Positions 48,252 to 55,755 of a stretch of 64,000 nt of DNA are shown here, piece after piece; position 1 is the first letter of the stretch; every line of letters starts with the position of its first letter. The notes beneath the pieces are model-generated. The model did no database searches. It worked only from the letters and a program-made list of their open reading frames with translations, and had not been told where the DNA came from. Both the position numbers and the translations under genes were made by a program. This stretch comes from Sandaracinaceae bacterium (GTDB lineage: Bacteria; Myxococcota_A; Polyangia; Polyangiales; JADJQN01), in NCBI GenBank assembly GCA_016712745.1, contig JADJQN010000001.1, positions 1,612,001-1,676,000 on the forward strand. The letters run 5' to 3'.

Positions 48252-49297
48252 GCGTCGAGAAGCCCTTCGCCAAGCTCACTTCGCAAATAAGTTTTCAGTT
48301 TTTCCTGGAGGCGCTTCTCAAGTTGCCGCACGCGTTCGCGCGTTACCCCGAACTCATTTCCAAGGTCCTGCAGCGTGACAGGCTCCTCGGCGATAAGTCG
48401 GCGCTCGAAGATGATGGCTTCTTTGCCCTTCAATGTTTTGCCGAACTCTTCGATCTTCTCGTGCAACATCAAACTGATCTGGCCGGTGGCAAGCGCGTCG
48501 TCGGCGCCCGTCGAAAGGGAGGGCAATAGCTCAAGACGGGAAATGGATGGACCGTCGGCATTCGAAATGGGTGCGTCGAGTGAGGCCTCGCCGCTCGCCA
48601 AGCGTCTATCCATCTGCACGACTTCTTCCTCAGGGACGTCCAGATTCTTGGCGATGACATCGGAGGTGGGATCGATCCCCATCGCGGACAATCGCGCCTT
48701 CTCTTTGTTGAGATTGAAGAAGATTTTTCGCTGCGCTTGCGTCGTGCCAATTTTCACGAGGCGATGATTGTTGAGAATGAATCGCAAGATGTACGCGCGT
48801 ATCCACCAGGCCGCGTAGCTCGAGAGCTTTACACCTTTGTACGGATCGTACTTGCGCACCGCGTGCATCAGGCCGACGTTGCCCTCTTGAATGATATCGA
48901 GAAGATTCTTGTATGCCCTGCGATATTCGTACGCGATCTTCACGACGAGGCGGAGGTTCGAAGTAACCAAGCGTGCCGCAGCCTCGACATCCCCCGTGGT
49001 CGTGTATTTTACGGCGAGCTCGTGCTGCGCTTCCGCGGGGAGAACGGCATAGCGCTGAACGTCGCGCATGTATGCAGCAAGCGGATCGTGACGCGTGAGC
49101 GCAGTTGCATCGGCCTTCGCTAAGACCGGCAGCGCGGCGACGGACTCGTCCCCGTCCGCATCCACGTTGACGATGTCGAGGGAGTCTTCGTCGACAAGCT
49201 CTGCTTCGACCTCTTCGCGAGGCGCTCGTGCGGGCTTTTTCGGCTCTTTCGTCTTCTTGTCGGGCATGGAATTCGGGGGAGCACCATTCTGGGGCAT
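48248..49297 (-). CDS. sigma-32/RpoH-type RNA polymerase sigma factor
   Basis: The 349-residue protein has a charged N-terminal extension of about 65 residues. Region 1.2 (DPLAAYMRDVQRYAVLPAEA), region 2 (LVTSNLRLVVKIAYEYRR, LLDIIQEGNVGLMHAVRKYD, KLSSYAAWWIRAYILRFIL), region 3, and region 4 with helix-turn-helix LQDLGNEFGVTRERVRQLEK follow. This is the group 3 sigma-32 pattern; the myxobacterial SigB/SigC factors of this type act in heat shock and development. Start may be ATG 49297 (AAGGA close by) or ATG 49267. It is coupled to rsmI downstream and follows another minus-strand gene upstream by 38 bp. Confidence 0.9.
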   Translation of the reverse strand: MPQNGAPPNSMPDKKTKEPKKPARAPREEVEAELVDEDSLDIVNVDADGDESVAALPVLAKADATALTRHDPLAAYMRDVQRYAVLPAEAQHELAVKYTTTGDVEAAARLVTSNLRLVVKIAYEYRRAYKNLLDIIQEGNVGLMHAVRKYDPYKGVKLSSYAAWWIRAYILRFILNNHRLVKIGTTQAQRKIFFNLNKEKARLSAMGIDPTSDVIAKNLDVPEEEVVQMDRRLASGEASLDAPISNADGPSISRLELLPSLSTGADDALATGQISLMLHEKIEEFGKTLKGKEAIIFERRLIAEEPVTLQDLGNEFGVTRERVRQLEKRLQEKLKTYLRSELGEGLLDA

Positions 49298-49335
49298 TTC
49301 CTTCCGGAACGGTAGCCACGCGTGCCCGGAAAGGA

Positions 49336-50013
49336 TTAGGCGGGCGAAAGTACGACCGGACGCAAAAGTGCCACGACTTCTTCGTACTCGGTGAAGAGTG
49401 CGAGTTCGACTCCGACACGACCATCAGGGAGTCGCTTCGACCAGACAAAGGTCGGATCGACCGCGGCGCCCTGTTTGCGAAGGCGCGCAGGCGCTCGCCA
49501 CGACGTTCCGACGAACTCGGGTGCGCCGAGCATCTGCTCAAGCCCCTCTTCGTCGACGAGAGAGCTGCATACGGTGATCTGCACCGGCTCAAGCGTGTTG
49601 ATTGAAGCGAGTGCGTCTTCGTTGACGCCCTTCAACGCAACCGACGAACCATACGCGAGCCCGCCGCGCATCGCCTCCGAGGGAACGATGGAATGCTCGA
49701 TGGCGAGGACCATACGACCTTTGCCAGCGCGCTCGAGCGATCCGAATACGAGCAGGCCATCGCGCATTGCCTCGGCGAGAAGGTCCGAATCCCCGTCGCG
49801 AAGGATGTCGATGATCTCCATGCCGATGTCTTCGGGCAAGACGAGATAAGTATCGTCGTCAGAGACGTGAAACGGAGCAATAAGTGGAAGGACGTCGGCG
49901 CCTTTTTTCACTTCGGCGATATCTTCCCCGGTGGCGAACGCGAGTGTGAGCGGCGCACCCACGAAAAGTGCGTGGGTTTCGAACTTCTCTTTTTCTTTTG
50001 CGACAAGCTGCAT
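49336..50013 (-). CDS. hypothetical cytoplasmic protein
   Basis: The 225-residue protein starts at ATG 50013, four bases after a CGGAGG site; the frame extends to GTG 50040 but that lies upstream of the ribosome-binding site. The protein is acidic, without signal or membrane segments, and alternates strands and helices (HALFVGAPLTLAFATGEDIA, YLVLPEDIGMEIIDILRDGD, GVELALFTEYEEVVALLRPV). I recognise no motif. It is probably the first cistron of the unit that continues with the sigma-32-like factor and rsmI. It is divergent from trmO, 68 bp away. Confidence 0.55.
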   Translation of the reverse strand: MQLVAKEKEKFETHALFVGAPLTLAFATGEDIAEVKKGADVLPLIAPFHVSDDDTYLVLPEDIGMEIIDILRDGDSDLLAEAMRDGLLVFGSLERAGKGRMVLAIEHSIVPSEAMRGGLAYGSSVALKGVNEDALASINTLEPVQITVCSSLVDEEGLEQMLGAPEFVGTSWRAPARLRKQGAAVDPTFVWSKRLPDGRVGVELALFTEYEEVVALLRPVVLSPA

Positions 50014-50081
50014 GACGCCTCCGAAGTAAGGTAGCTTCACGCAGCCGCCTCAACTGGGTCAACAAAGTCGCGAGTCGATTC

Positions 50082-50858
50082 ATGGAAGATTCCGAGCTAA
50101 AAATTCGCCCCATCGGAATTGTGCATTCTCCGTTTCCGGACCGAGTGAGCACTCCGCGCCAACCGTATGTCGCGCAGGATATCGCGGGGACGATTGAGCT
50201 CTACTCAGGCAATAATTACGAAGACGCACTCGCAGATCTTGGAGACTGGTCGCATATCTGGGTGCTCTTTTGGTTTCACCTCAACGAAGGCTGGAAGCCC
50301 AAAGTTTTGCCCCCACGCAGCAGCGAAAAAAAGCGCGGAGTTTTCGCCACGCGCTCACCTCATCGCCCCAATCCGATTGGCATCAGCGTGATGAAACTCG
50401 AGCGTGTGGAGGGTTTGATCGTTCATGTGAAAGGCGTTGATCTCATCGATGGGACGCCGGTGCTCGATATCAAGCCCTACGTGCCATTCGCCGACGCGAT
50501 CCCGGACGCAAGCGCGGGATGGATTGCGACCGATCCAGAACCACCGCACGACGTTGTGTGGGAGGCCGAAGCGCGCGAGCAAGCGACGTGGCTGCAACGG
50601 GAGCATAAGGTGGATTTGTTTCATCCGGTCGAACGAGTATTGGCGCTCGGTCCTCAGCCTCATGCCTACCGGCGAATCCGCGAGGAAGACGGAGTGCTGC
50701 GACTCGCAGTGAACGACTGGCGCATTCGCTTTCGAACCGAGGATCGCCGCGCCATCGTCGAACGTATCCGCTCGGGCTACAAACCATCGGAGCTCTTCGG
50801 GAAGACAGATCCGAAGCTCGACATCCACAGAGCCTTCGCAACCCGCTTCGGCGTCTGA
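50082..50858 (+). CDS. trmO: tRNA m6t6A37 methyltransferase TrmO (TsaA-like)
   Basis: The 258-residue protein begins with the TsaA-like beta-barrel domain: IRPIGIVHSPF, WSHIWVLFWFHLN, the family signature GVFATRSPHRPNPIGISVM (about residues 86-104) and the catalytic/substrate strand VHVKGVDLIDGTPVLDIKPY with VPFAD. The C-terminal part (about 150-258) is an added domain with a YRRIREEDGVLRLAVNDWRI segment found in longer TrmO proteins. TrmO uses SAM to N6-methylate threonylcarbamoyladenosine 37 in tRNA reading ACY codons. It is monocistronic; the repeat block begins 38 bases after its stop. Confidence 0.9.
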   Translation: MEDSELKIRPIGIVHSPFPDRVSTPRQPYVAQDIAGTIELYSGNNYEDALADLGDWSHIWVLFWFHLNEGWKPKVLPPRSSEKKRGVFATRSPHRPNPIGISVMKLERVEGLIVHVKGVDLIDGTPVLDIKPYVPFADAIPDASAGWIATDPEPPHDVVWEAEAREQATWLQREHKVDLFHPVERVLALGPQPHAYRRIREEDGVLRLAVNDWRIRFRTEDRRAIVERIRSGYKPSELFGKTDPKLDIHRAFATRFGV

Positions 50859-50895
50859 GCGCGCGAGAGCTCAGCGTTGGACGCCGCACGGAACA

Positions 50896-50925
50896 ATACG
50901 CGGCCGAAAGTGGGGACGTGCTGCG
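50896..50925 (-). repeat. left end repeat of the repeat block (30 bp)
   Basis: The 30 bases are the reverse complement of 51601-51630 with a single mismatch. They contain GTGGGGACGTGCTGCG. Together the two copies delimit a 735-bp segment. Confidence 0.75.
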
Positions 50926-50932
50926 GGGGACG

Positions 50933-51044
50933 GAACCTCTTGCAGATCCGCGCCTTGGAGCCGTGCGGGCCAGTGGCACGGGCAAGAGGTTCGTCGGCGC
51001 TCATGCCAACTCGCGCCGCCTCGCCTAGCTTGGCGAGTTGGCAT
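50933..51044. repeat. two adjacent perfect stem-loops
   Basis: GAACCTCTTGC (50933-50943) pairs perfectly with GCAAGAGGTTC (50992-51002), and CCGTGC/GCACGG stacks inside it. Directly after, ATGCCAACTCGC (51003-51014) pairs perfectly with GCGAGTTGGCAT (51033-51044). The first ends at 51002 and the second starts at 51003. Confidence 0.7.
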
Positions 51045-51152
51045 TCGCGACGCCCCTTACGCACATCCCCACTTCCGCCCGCTACTCGCACGCCGGCCAA
51101 TCGCAAGTTCGCCCAGTTCGTAGCGCGTGCGCAGCACGCCAGCGCGAATAAT

Positions 51153-51524
51153 GGGGACGTTCCCCTTTTTCACTCAGCACGTTGAACCAAGAGCTGCCGA
51201 AAAGGGGAACGTCCCCTTTTCTCGTCCCAGCGCGAATAATGGGGACGTTCCCCTTTTTCACTCAGCACGTTGAACCAAGAGCTGCCGAAAAGGGGAACGT
51301 CCCCTTTTCACCCTACGCACATCCCCACTTCCGCCCGCTATTCTCCGCGATGTTCAATCGCAAGTTCGTTCAGTGCGCAGTGCGTGCTCAGCACGCCAGC
51401 GCGAACAATGGGGACGTTCCCCTTTTTCACTCAGCACGTTGAACCAAGAGCTGCCGAAAAGGGGAACGTCCCCTTTTCCAGCCGGTTGAACCAAGGGCTG
51501 CCGAAAAGGGGAACGTCCCCTTTT
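51153..51524. repeat. array of palindromic GGGGACGTTCCCC units
   Basis: A 68-bp unit occurs three times (51153-51220, 51241-51308, 51410-51477). Its ends are a perfect 17-bp inverted repeat (GGGGACGTTCCCCTTTT with AAAAGGGGAACGTCCCC), and each arm can itself fold. A lone half unit follows (51504-51524). AAAAGGGGA-ACG-TCCCCTTTT has T-tracts on both strands, so each may act as a bidirectional terminator. A longer direct repeat (from 51058 and from 51314) embeds two of the units. Confidence 0.8.
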
Positions 51525-51600
51525 CTTCGGGTTTGCAATGCGCAGGTGGTCTGCCGCTCCGAGAAGATGTGCACTAGCGGCCCTTCTGATACGAGGAGCT

Positions 51601-51630
51601 CGCAGCACGTCCCCACTTCCGGCCGCGTAT
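51601..51630 (+). repeat. right end repeat of the repeat block (30 bp)
   Basis: CGCAGCACGTCCCCACTTCC continues into GGCCGCGTAT. It is the inverted partner of 50896-50925 (29/30). Shorter related copies with CATCCCCACTTCCGCCCGCTA occur at 51064 and 51320 in the same orientation. Confidence 0.75.
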
Positions 51631-51692
51631 CGGCGCGTGTTGCGCGGTCGACATCGCGATGCTCATGCTCCGCGTAGCTGTCGGTTCCGTGG

Positions 51693-53066
51693 TTAGAACT
51701 GCGCGGTGAGCATTGCGTCGAAGCTGATTGTGAAATCGCCGTCGAGGCGGAAGCGGCGGCCCGGTGTGTCGATGCTTGGGCGGTAGCTCGGGTTGAGGAT
51801 GCCACTCGAGCAGCTCCCCACGCGCCGGTCGTCCGCATCCGCCGGCAAAGAATTCGGGTTGCAAGGATCAGCGCCGCTGATCAGGTATGGCGTGTTGTAG
51901 AAGAGCGAGACGCCAAGCGTAAAGCGGACGTAACGTGCGGCCTGCATCTCAAGTGCAGCACGCGCGCCCAAGCGCGCATGAGCTTGCGTGTCGGTAATGC
52001 CGTAGTTGTAAGAACGACGGAGCGATGGATCCGCCGGCGAGCCGTCGGACACTTCGTAGTTCGGTGACGTCAGCGCGGAATCTTGCGATACGCCCAGTGC
52101 ATCGAAGAGCGGCGAGTAATCGCGACCGGCCGAGATGTACGCGAACTGGCCACGCAAATCGAAGGTGAAGCGCTGGTAGTGCGCGCGCTGTTCCCACGGA
52201 ATCACCGAGAGACCCGCTGTCATTTCGCCCATGACGGGCGGGCGACGATGCACTACGCCGGGCAGCTCACCGCCGGGCGAAAAATACTTTTCAGCGCTAG
52301 CCAGGAACTCCTGCTGGAACGCAAAGCCCAAGTACGGCTCGACGTAGCCCATGCGCCGCGAGACACGCGTCTCGATTCGCAACGCATTCGTTCCGCCACT
52401 GATGCCCGGATCGCTGACGAACTGTTGCGCGTCGTTGGCTCCATACTCACCGCGGCACGCGCCGCTCGCTCCGGGGATCGTCTCGGTAGAGCAAGCATGC
52501 AGGGGAACACCGATGCCAAAGCGCCCTTCGAGCATCAGCACCCACGTAGGGTAGCTCGGCATGCGCGCTTGATTGGTGATCGACCAAGCGGCTCCCAAAA
52601 CAAGATAGTCGATGCCCGAACGCGTCGGTGAATTGAAGGGCACACTGAACGGCAGATCGCTCAAGGGCATTCCCGGTGAGCTGGCTGCGCGCAGCGACCG
52701 CTCATCGCTCAACACAAGTGGCAGGCGCGCGTAGATCATGACGTCGCGATACACGCCGACCTCCATGCCAAGCATCAACATGTTGGCGAGGCGGCGATGT
52801 TGCGCGATGTTGGAATAGCTCGGCTCCCCCGGCCGGACGCCAGTGCCCGCAACTTCGCGAGCGATGTTGCCGGTAGTGATCGATCGCGCAAAGCCGATGC
52901 TGAGATTCAGATCGAAAGGATCGTGCTCGTCGGCTGCGTCAACAACGTCCGTATAGCTCGTGGGCTCCGACATCAGCACGAGCGCATCGTCCTGGGCGAA
53001 CGCCAAACGAGGCAGCGAAAGGCCACCGAGGACGCAAGACAGTGCAAGAAGGCCGTAGAAACGCAT
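51693..53066 (-). CDS. outer membrane beta-barrel protein
   Basis: The 457-residue protein has a Sec signal peptide (cleavage near AFAQD). From residue 50 on it shows alternating amphipathic strands with aromatic girdles (LNLSIGFARSITTG, MIYARLPLVLSD, YLVLGAAWSI, YVEPYLGFAFQQEF, FTFDLRGQFAYISAGRDYSP), ending in a strand with terminal Phe (ISFDAMLTAQF), the outer-membrane insertion signal. Four cysteines occur in loops (HACSTETIPGASGACRG; DPCNPN; GSCSSG). The specific function or substrate is unknown. It is convergent with trmO across the repeat block. Confidence 0.75.
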   Translation of the reverse strand: MRFYGLLALSCVLGGLSLPRLAFAQDDALVLMSEPTSYTDVVDAADEHDPFDLNLSIGFARSITTGNIAREVAGTGVRPGEPSYSNIAQHRRLANMLMLGMEVGVYRDVMIYARLPLVLSDERSLRAASSPGMPLSDLPFSVPFNSPTRSGIDYLVLGAAWSITNQARMPSYPTWVLMLEGRFGIGVPLHACSTETIPGASGACRGEYGANDAQQFVSDPGISGGTNALRIETRVSRRMGYVEPYLGFAFQQEFLASAEKYFSPGGELPGVVHRRPPVMGEMTAGLSVIPWEQRAHYQRFTFDLRGQFAYISAGRDYSPLFDALGVSQDSALTSPNYEVSDGSPADPSLRRSYNYGITDTQAHARLGARAALEMQAARYVRFTLGVSLFYNTPYLISGADPCNPNSLPADADDRRVGSCSSGILNPSYRPSIDTPGRRFRLDGDFTISFDAMLTAQF

Positions 53067-53158
53067 GAATGCGCGCCGAGTTTAGGTCGCATGAGCGTAG
53101 GCCGTCAACCGCCGAAAGCTCCTAAATAGGCGTTTTCCTTAGCCAGTTCTCGCGCGTG

Positions 53159-53203
53159 CGCCGCATGACGAGCCGAAGTGTAAGGCTTCCGACCTATGCG
53201 GCG
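53159..53203 (+). promoter_or_regulatory. possible structured leader of the DUF4349 gene
   Basis: CGCCGCAT (53159-53166) pairs perfectly with ATGCGGCG (53196-53203), with an inner AGCC/GGCT pairing, 33 bases before the DUF4349 gene start. It lacks a long T-tract. It may be a leader element or merely a weak terminator. Confidence 0.25.
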
Positions 53204-53235
53204 TTTGTCCTTCCGAACGAGCAATCGGAGGAAGA

Positions 53236-54204
53236 ATGCGGATATGGAACTTAGGTGCAGTGGCTGCGCTCGCTTGGGTGGTCGGCTGCGGCGGCGGCGG
53301 TCAGCAGTACGGATCGACCATCGCGAGCTCTGAAGCCGTCTACTCGGACGATGAGAGCGTGATGCGTTCAGTTTCGCAGCGTCTCGAATTCGACGGCATC
53401 GAGGTGCGATCGCAGCGCAGCGACCTCTCACGCATGGCGAGCTCACCCCCGCCCGATGCCCCGTCTCCCATGCCAAGCGCCACTGGCGAATCTTACGAGT
53501 CCGAAGCGATCAGCGCTGGGGCAGACTCCGCTTCCTCCAATGAAGGCTCGCCCAGGCAACGCTACGCCGATGCGACGCCGCCGCCTGCGCAGCCCGTCGC
53601 GGGAACCGCTCGTGCCGGCGCCGATAGCAGCTCACGCGTCACAGACGATGCGCACCACGGTCCACTGCTCATCTACACCGCCACGGTGCATCTTTCGGTC
53701 TTCGAAGTCGAACGCACGCAGCAGTCGGTCATCGAGATCATTCGCGAGGCGGGCGGCTTTTTGCAGCTGCAGAACGACCAACAGCTCACCGTTCGCGTTC
53801 CTGCAGCAAACTTCCGCGACGCCCTCGCGCGCATCGAGCAGGTAGGCGACGTACTTCATCGCAACGTGCAGGCGCTCGACGTAAGCGACGAGTATCGCGA
53901 CCTCACGATTCGCTTGCAGAATGCGCTGGCGATGCGTGACCGGCTGCAACTGCTTCTGCAGCAAGCCAGCACGACCGAGCAGGCTTTGCAGGTCGAGCAC
54001 GAGCTCGAGCGCGTGACCCTCATCGTCGAGCAGCTTCGCGGACGAATGCAGCTGCTCGGGGACCGTCTCGCATTTTCAACGATCACTGTGATGTTTCAGC
54101 CGCATGCCGAGCCCACGGATCAGCCGGGCACATTCCGACTTCCGGTGCCGTGGCTGGACGAGCTCACCCTCACCCATCTTCTCTCGCTTCCCTACGAGGA
54201 CTGA
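53236..54204 (+). CDS. DUF4349 lipoprotein
   Basis: The 322-residue protein has a lipobox AWVVGCG (Cys18), a Ser/Pro/Ala/Asp-rich disordered tether (about residues 45-135), and a DUF4349 domain (about 145-295). The latter opens with LLIYTATVHLSVFEVERTQQ, continues IIREAGGFLQLQND, VRVPAANFRDALARIEQVGD and DVSDEYRDLTIRLQNALAMR, and ends in a coiled coil (LQVEHELERVTLIVEQLRGR). Many DUF4349 proteins carry a C-terminal membrane helix; this one does not and relies on the lipid anchor. Function is unknown. GGAGGAAG precedes the ATG. A second small lipoprotein gene follows by one base. Confidence 0.85.
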   Translation: MRIWNLGAVAALAWVVGCGGGGQQYGSTIASSEAVYSDDESVMRSVSQRLEFDGIEVRSQRSDLSRMASSPPPDAPSPMPSATGESYESEAISAGADSASSNEGSPRQRYADATPPPAQPVAGTARAGADSSSRVTDDAHHGPLLIYTATVHLSVFEVERTQQSVIEIIREAGGFLQLQNDQQLTVRVPAANFRDALARIEQVGDVLHRNVQALDVSDEYRDLTIRLQNALAMRDRLQLLLQQASTTEQALQVEHELERVTLIVEQLRGRMQLLGDRLAFSTITVMFQPHAEPTDQPGTFRLPVPWLDELTLTHLLSLPYED

Positions 54205-54205
54205 C

Positions 54206-54661
54206 ATGAAAAAGACTTCAATGATCGCGGCAGTACTTCTTCTCGTTGCATGCGGCAGCGCATCGCATCTAACGCCGCCCGCAAACTTTCTCGCCCTCGA
54301 CGAGAACGAAGAGGGCTACGCGCAACGCGCGACGAGCGCCGAAGGCGTCGTCATCGCAACACGCGAGCTCGACAATGATCACGAAGGCACCCTCGCCTTC
54401 TGGGTCGAGGCGATCAAGCAACGCATGCAGCACACGCGTGGCTACGCCCTCACCGCAGAGAGTGACATCAGCATCGCGAGCGGACAACGCGGCAAGCAAC
54501 TTCGCTTCGGACACGACGAAGCTGGCGGGCCCTACGTCTATTGGCTGAACATCTTCGTCGAAGGCGACCGAGTCTTCATCGTCGAAGCGGGCGGCAAGCA
54601 GGATCTCTTCACCACAACGCAGCCCCAAATCGAGCAAGCAATCGCAGCTTACCGGTTTTAG
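54206..54661 (+). CDS. small lipoprotein downstream of DUF4349
   Basis: Starting at ATG 54206 gives 151 residues with a lipobox LLLVACG (Cys16). The mature part is one compact alpha/beta domain (GVVIATRELDNDHEGTLAFW, EAIKQRMQHTRGYALTAESD, GKQLRFGHDEAGGPYVYWLN, VFIVEAGGKQDLFTT). The fold order resembles the PsbP/Mog1 or DcrB-like lipoprotein fold seen in periplasmic stress proteins, but the match is by eye only. It is coupled to the DUF4349 gene (one-base gap), and its stop overlaps the stop region of the convergent FecR-like gene by four bases. Confidence 0.65.
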   Translation: MKKTSMIAAVLLLVACGSASHLTPPANFLALDENEEGYAQRATSAEGVVIATRELDNDHEGTLAFWVEAIKQRMQHTRGYALTAESDISIASGQRGKQLRFGHDEAGGPYVYWLNIFVEGDRVFIVEAGGKQDLFTTTQPQIEQAIAAYRF

Positions 54662-55755
54662 TCAGAGCCGATGATTGTGCGAACGCGCTCGCGCAAGGGA
54701 AGAAAGCGCGCTTGCCACCCCAGTGGCGCGCAGCCACCGTAGGCGCTGATTTCTTCCCAAAGACTGAGCACGTACTGGCGGTCGCGCGCGACACGCTGCG
54801 CCTGCCCGGCAATCTGTCCCATCATGCCCATGGCTCGGCGCGGATCACGACGACTGAGACCTTGGTGCGACTCGTCGAGCGTGCGCTGCAGCGCGAGATT
54901 GGATTCGGCCATGGTGAGCGCTTCTTCGAGCTGGGTCGCTGCAACCGTCGATACGGAGGCAACATCACGCGTGGCCTCGCACATGTTGCGCACGCGCGAG
55001 CGTGCCGCCCGCAACGCGGCGAGCGTGACCTGCCCGCTCTCCTGCACTTCACCTTGAGGCAAGCCGGTCAGCGTGCCGCTCAACGCAACGCGATGATGCG
55101 ACCCGCTGGCGTAGCTTTGGCCCGCGTGCACGCGCGTAATGGCGGGACGCTCAGTGGCCTCGCGCGTACCGGTGTGCATCGAGATTTCACCCAGCAGCAC
55201 TACCGTCGTAGTGTCCGCCCCGTCGGGCGACGTGCGAACGAAGATGTCACCCGATCCGGTAATCTCGGACGTTGAGCTAGGCGTCGCGATGCGCATCGGC
55301 GACCGAGGAGCGTTGCCAATGGGCACAAGCACTGCGTGGACGGCACCGGACGCGAGCAGAATCTGCATGGGCCTGTCTTCGCCAACGGCGAAGCGCGTTT
55401 GAGGCTCGATCTCAACTCGCCCATCTTGAGGAAAATCGAACACAATGTGCCCGTCAGCGCCCGTCTCAATCCATTGCATCGCGGGTAAGGTGTCGCGCGC
55501 CGCAATGGCCACGCCGCCATCCAGCCGTCGAACTGTCCCGACGACGCTAAAAACCCGCGGTTCCCGTGGCTCCGGCGCGGGATGCAAACGGTCGCGCGCG
55601 GTTGCGATCTCACGCTCACCGACGATCGGAGGTCGTTTCGCGTCGCGTTTGGCGGACGAGACTTGCGCTCGCCGTGGAGGATCCTGATCGGTGCTTCGTT
55701 CGGTACATCCCATCACCATCACGACGGCGACGATGCAGCCCAGCGCGCGCGTCAC
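54658..55755 (-). CDS. FecR-like-domain lipoprotein
   Basis: The 365-residue protein has a lipobox VMVMGC (Cys17). A FecR-type beta domain spans about residues 65-215: GTVRRLDGG, QWIETGADGHIVFDFPQDGR, VEIEPQTRFAVGED, LLASGAVHAVLVPIGN and ITGSGDIFVRTSPDGADTT. The C-terminal third is a helical, possibly coiled-coil region (AATQLEEALTMAESNLALQR). Such domains usually sense or structure envelope components. The ATG at 55755 overlaps the stop of the PP2C-CNB phosphatase gene, so an intracellular phosphatase and an envelope lipoprotein form one operon. Confidence 0.78.
   Translation of the reverse strand: MTRALGCIVAVVMVMGCTERSTDQDPPRRAQVSSAKRDAKRPPIVGEREIATARDRLHPAPEPREPRVFSVVGTVRRLDGGVAIAARDTLPAMQWIETGADGHIVFDFPQDGRVEIEPQTRFAVGEDRPMQILLASGAVHAVLVPIGNAPRSPMRIATPSSTSEITGSGDIFVRTSPDGADTTTVVLLGEISMHTGTREATERPAITRVHAGQSYASGSHHRVALSGTLTGLPQGEVQESGQVTLAALRAARSRVRNMCEATRDVASVSTVAATQLEEALTMAESNLALQRTLDESHQGLSRRDPRRAMGMMGQIAGQAQRVARDRQYVLSLWEEISAYGGCAPLGWQARFLPLRERVRTIIGSD

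Larger units (their letters stand above)
50859..51692. other. 834-bp gene-free region filled with repeats
   Basis: No protein gene is credible here: the open frames translate repeat units into the peptides KRGTSPF and MGTFPFF over and over. The region consists of the 30-bp inverted end repeats, two nested stem-loops, and a palindromic array described in separate entries. It lies between the ends of trmO and the convergent barrel-protein gene. Confidence 0.75.

Noticed and set aside
51153..51524. Possible CRISPR array
   Set aside because: Repeat spacing is uneven, the inter-repeat DNA is itself repeated rather than unique, and no cas gene is present.
51182..51677. Open frames giving 86- and 135-residue proteins in the repeat block
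   Set aside because: They translate the 68-bp repeats into recurring KRGTSPF/MGTFPFF peptides, have no ribosome-binding sites, and the opposite strand is equally open.
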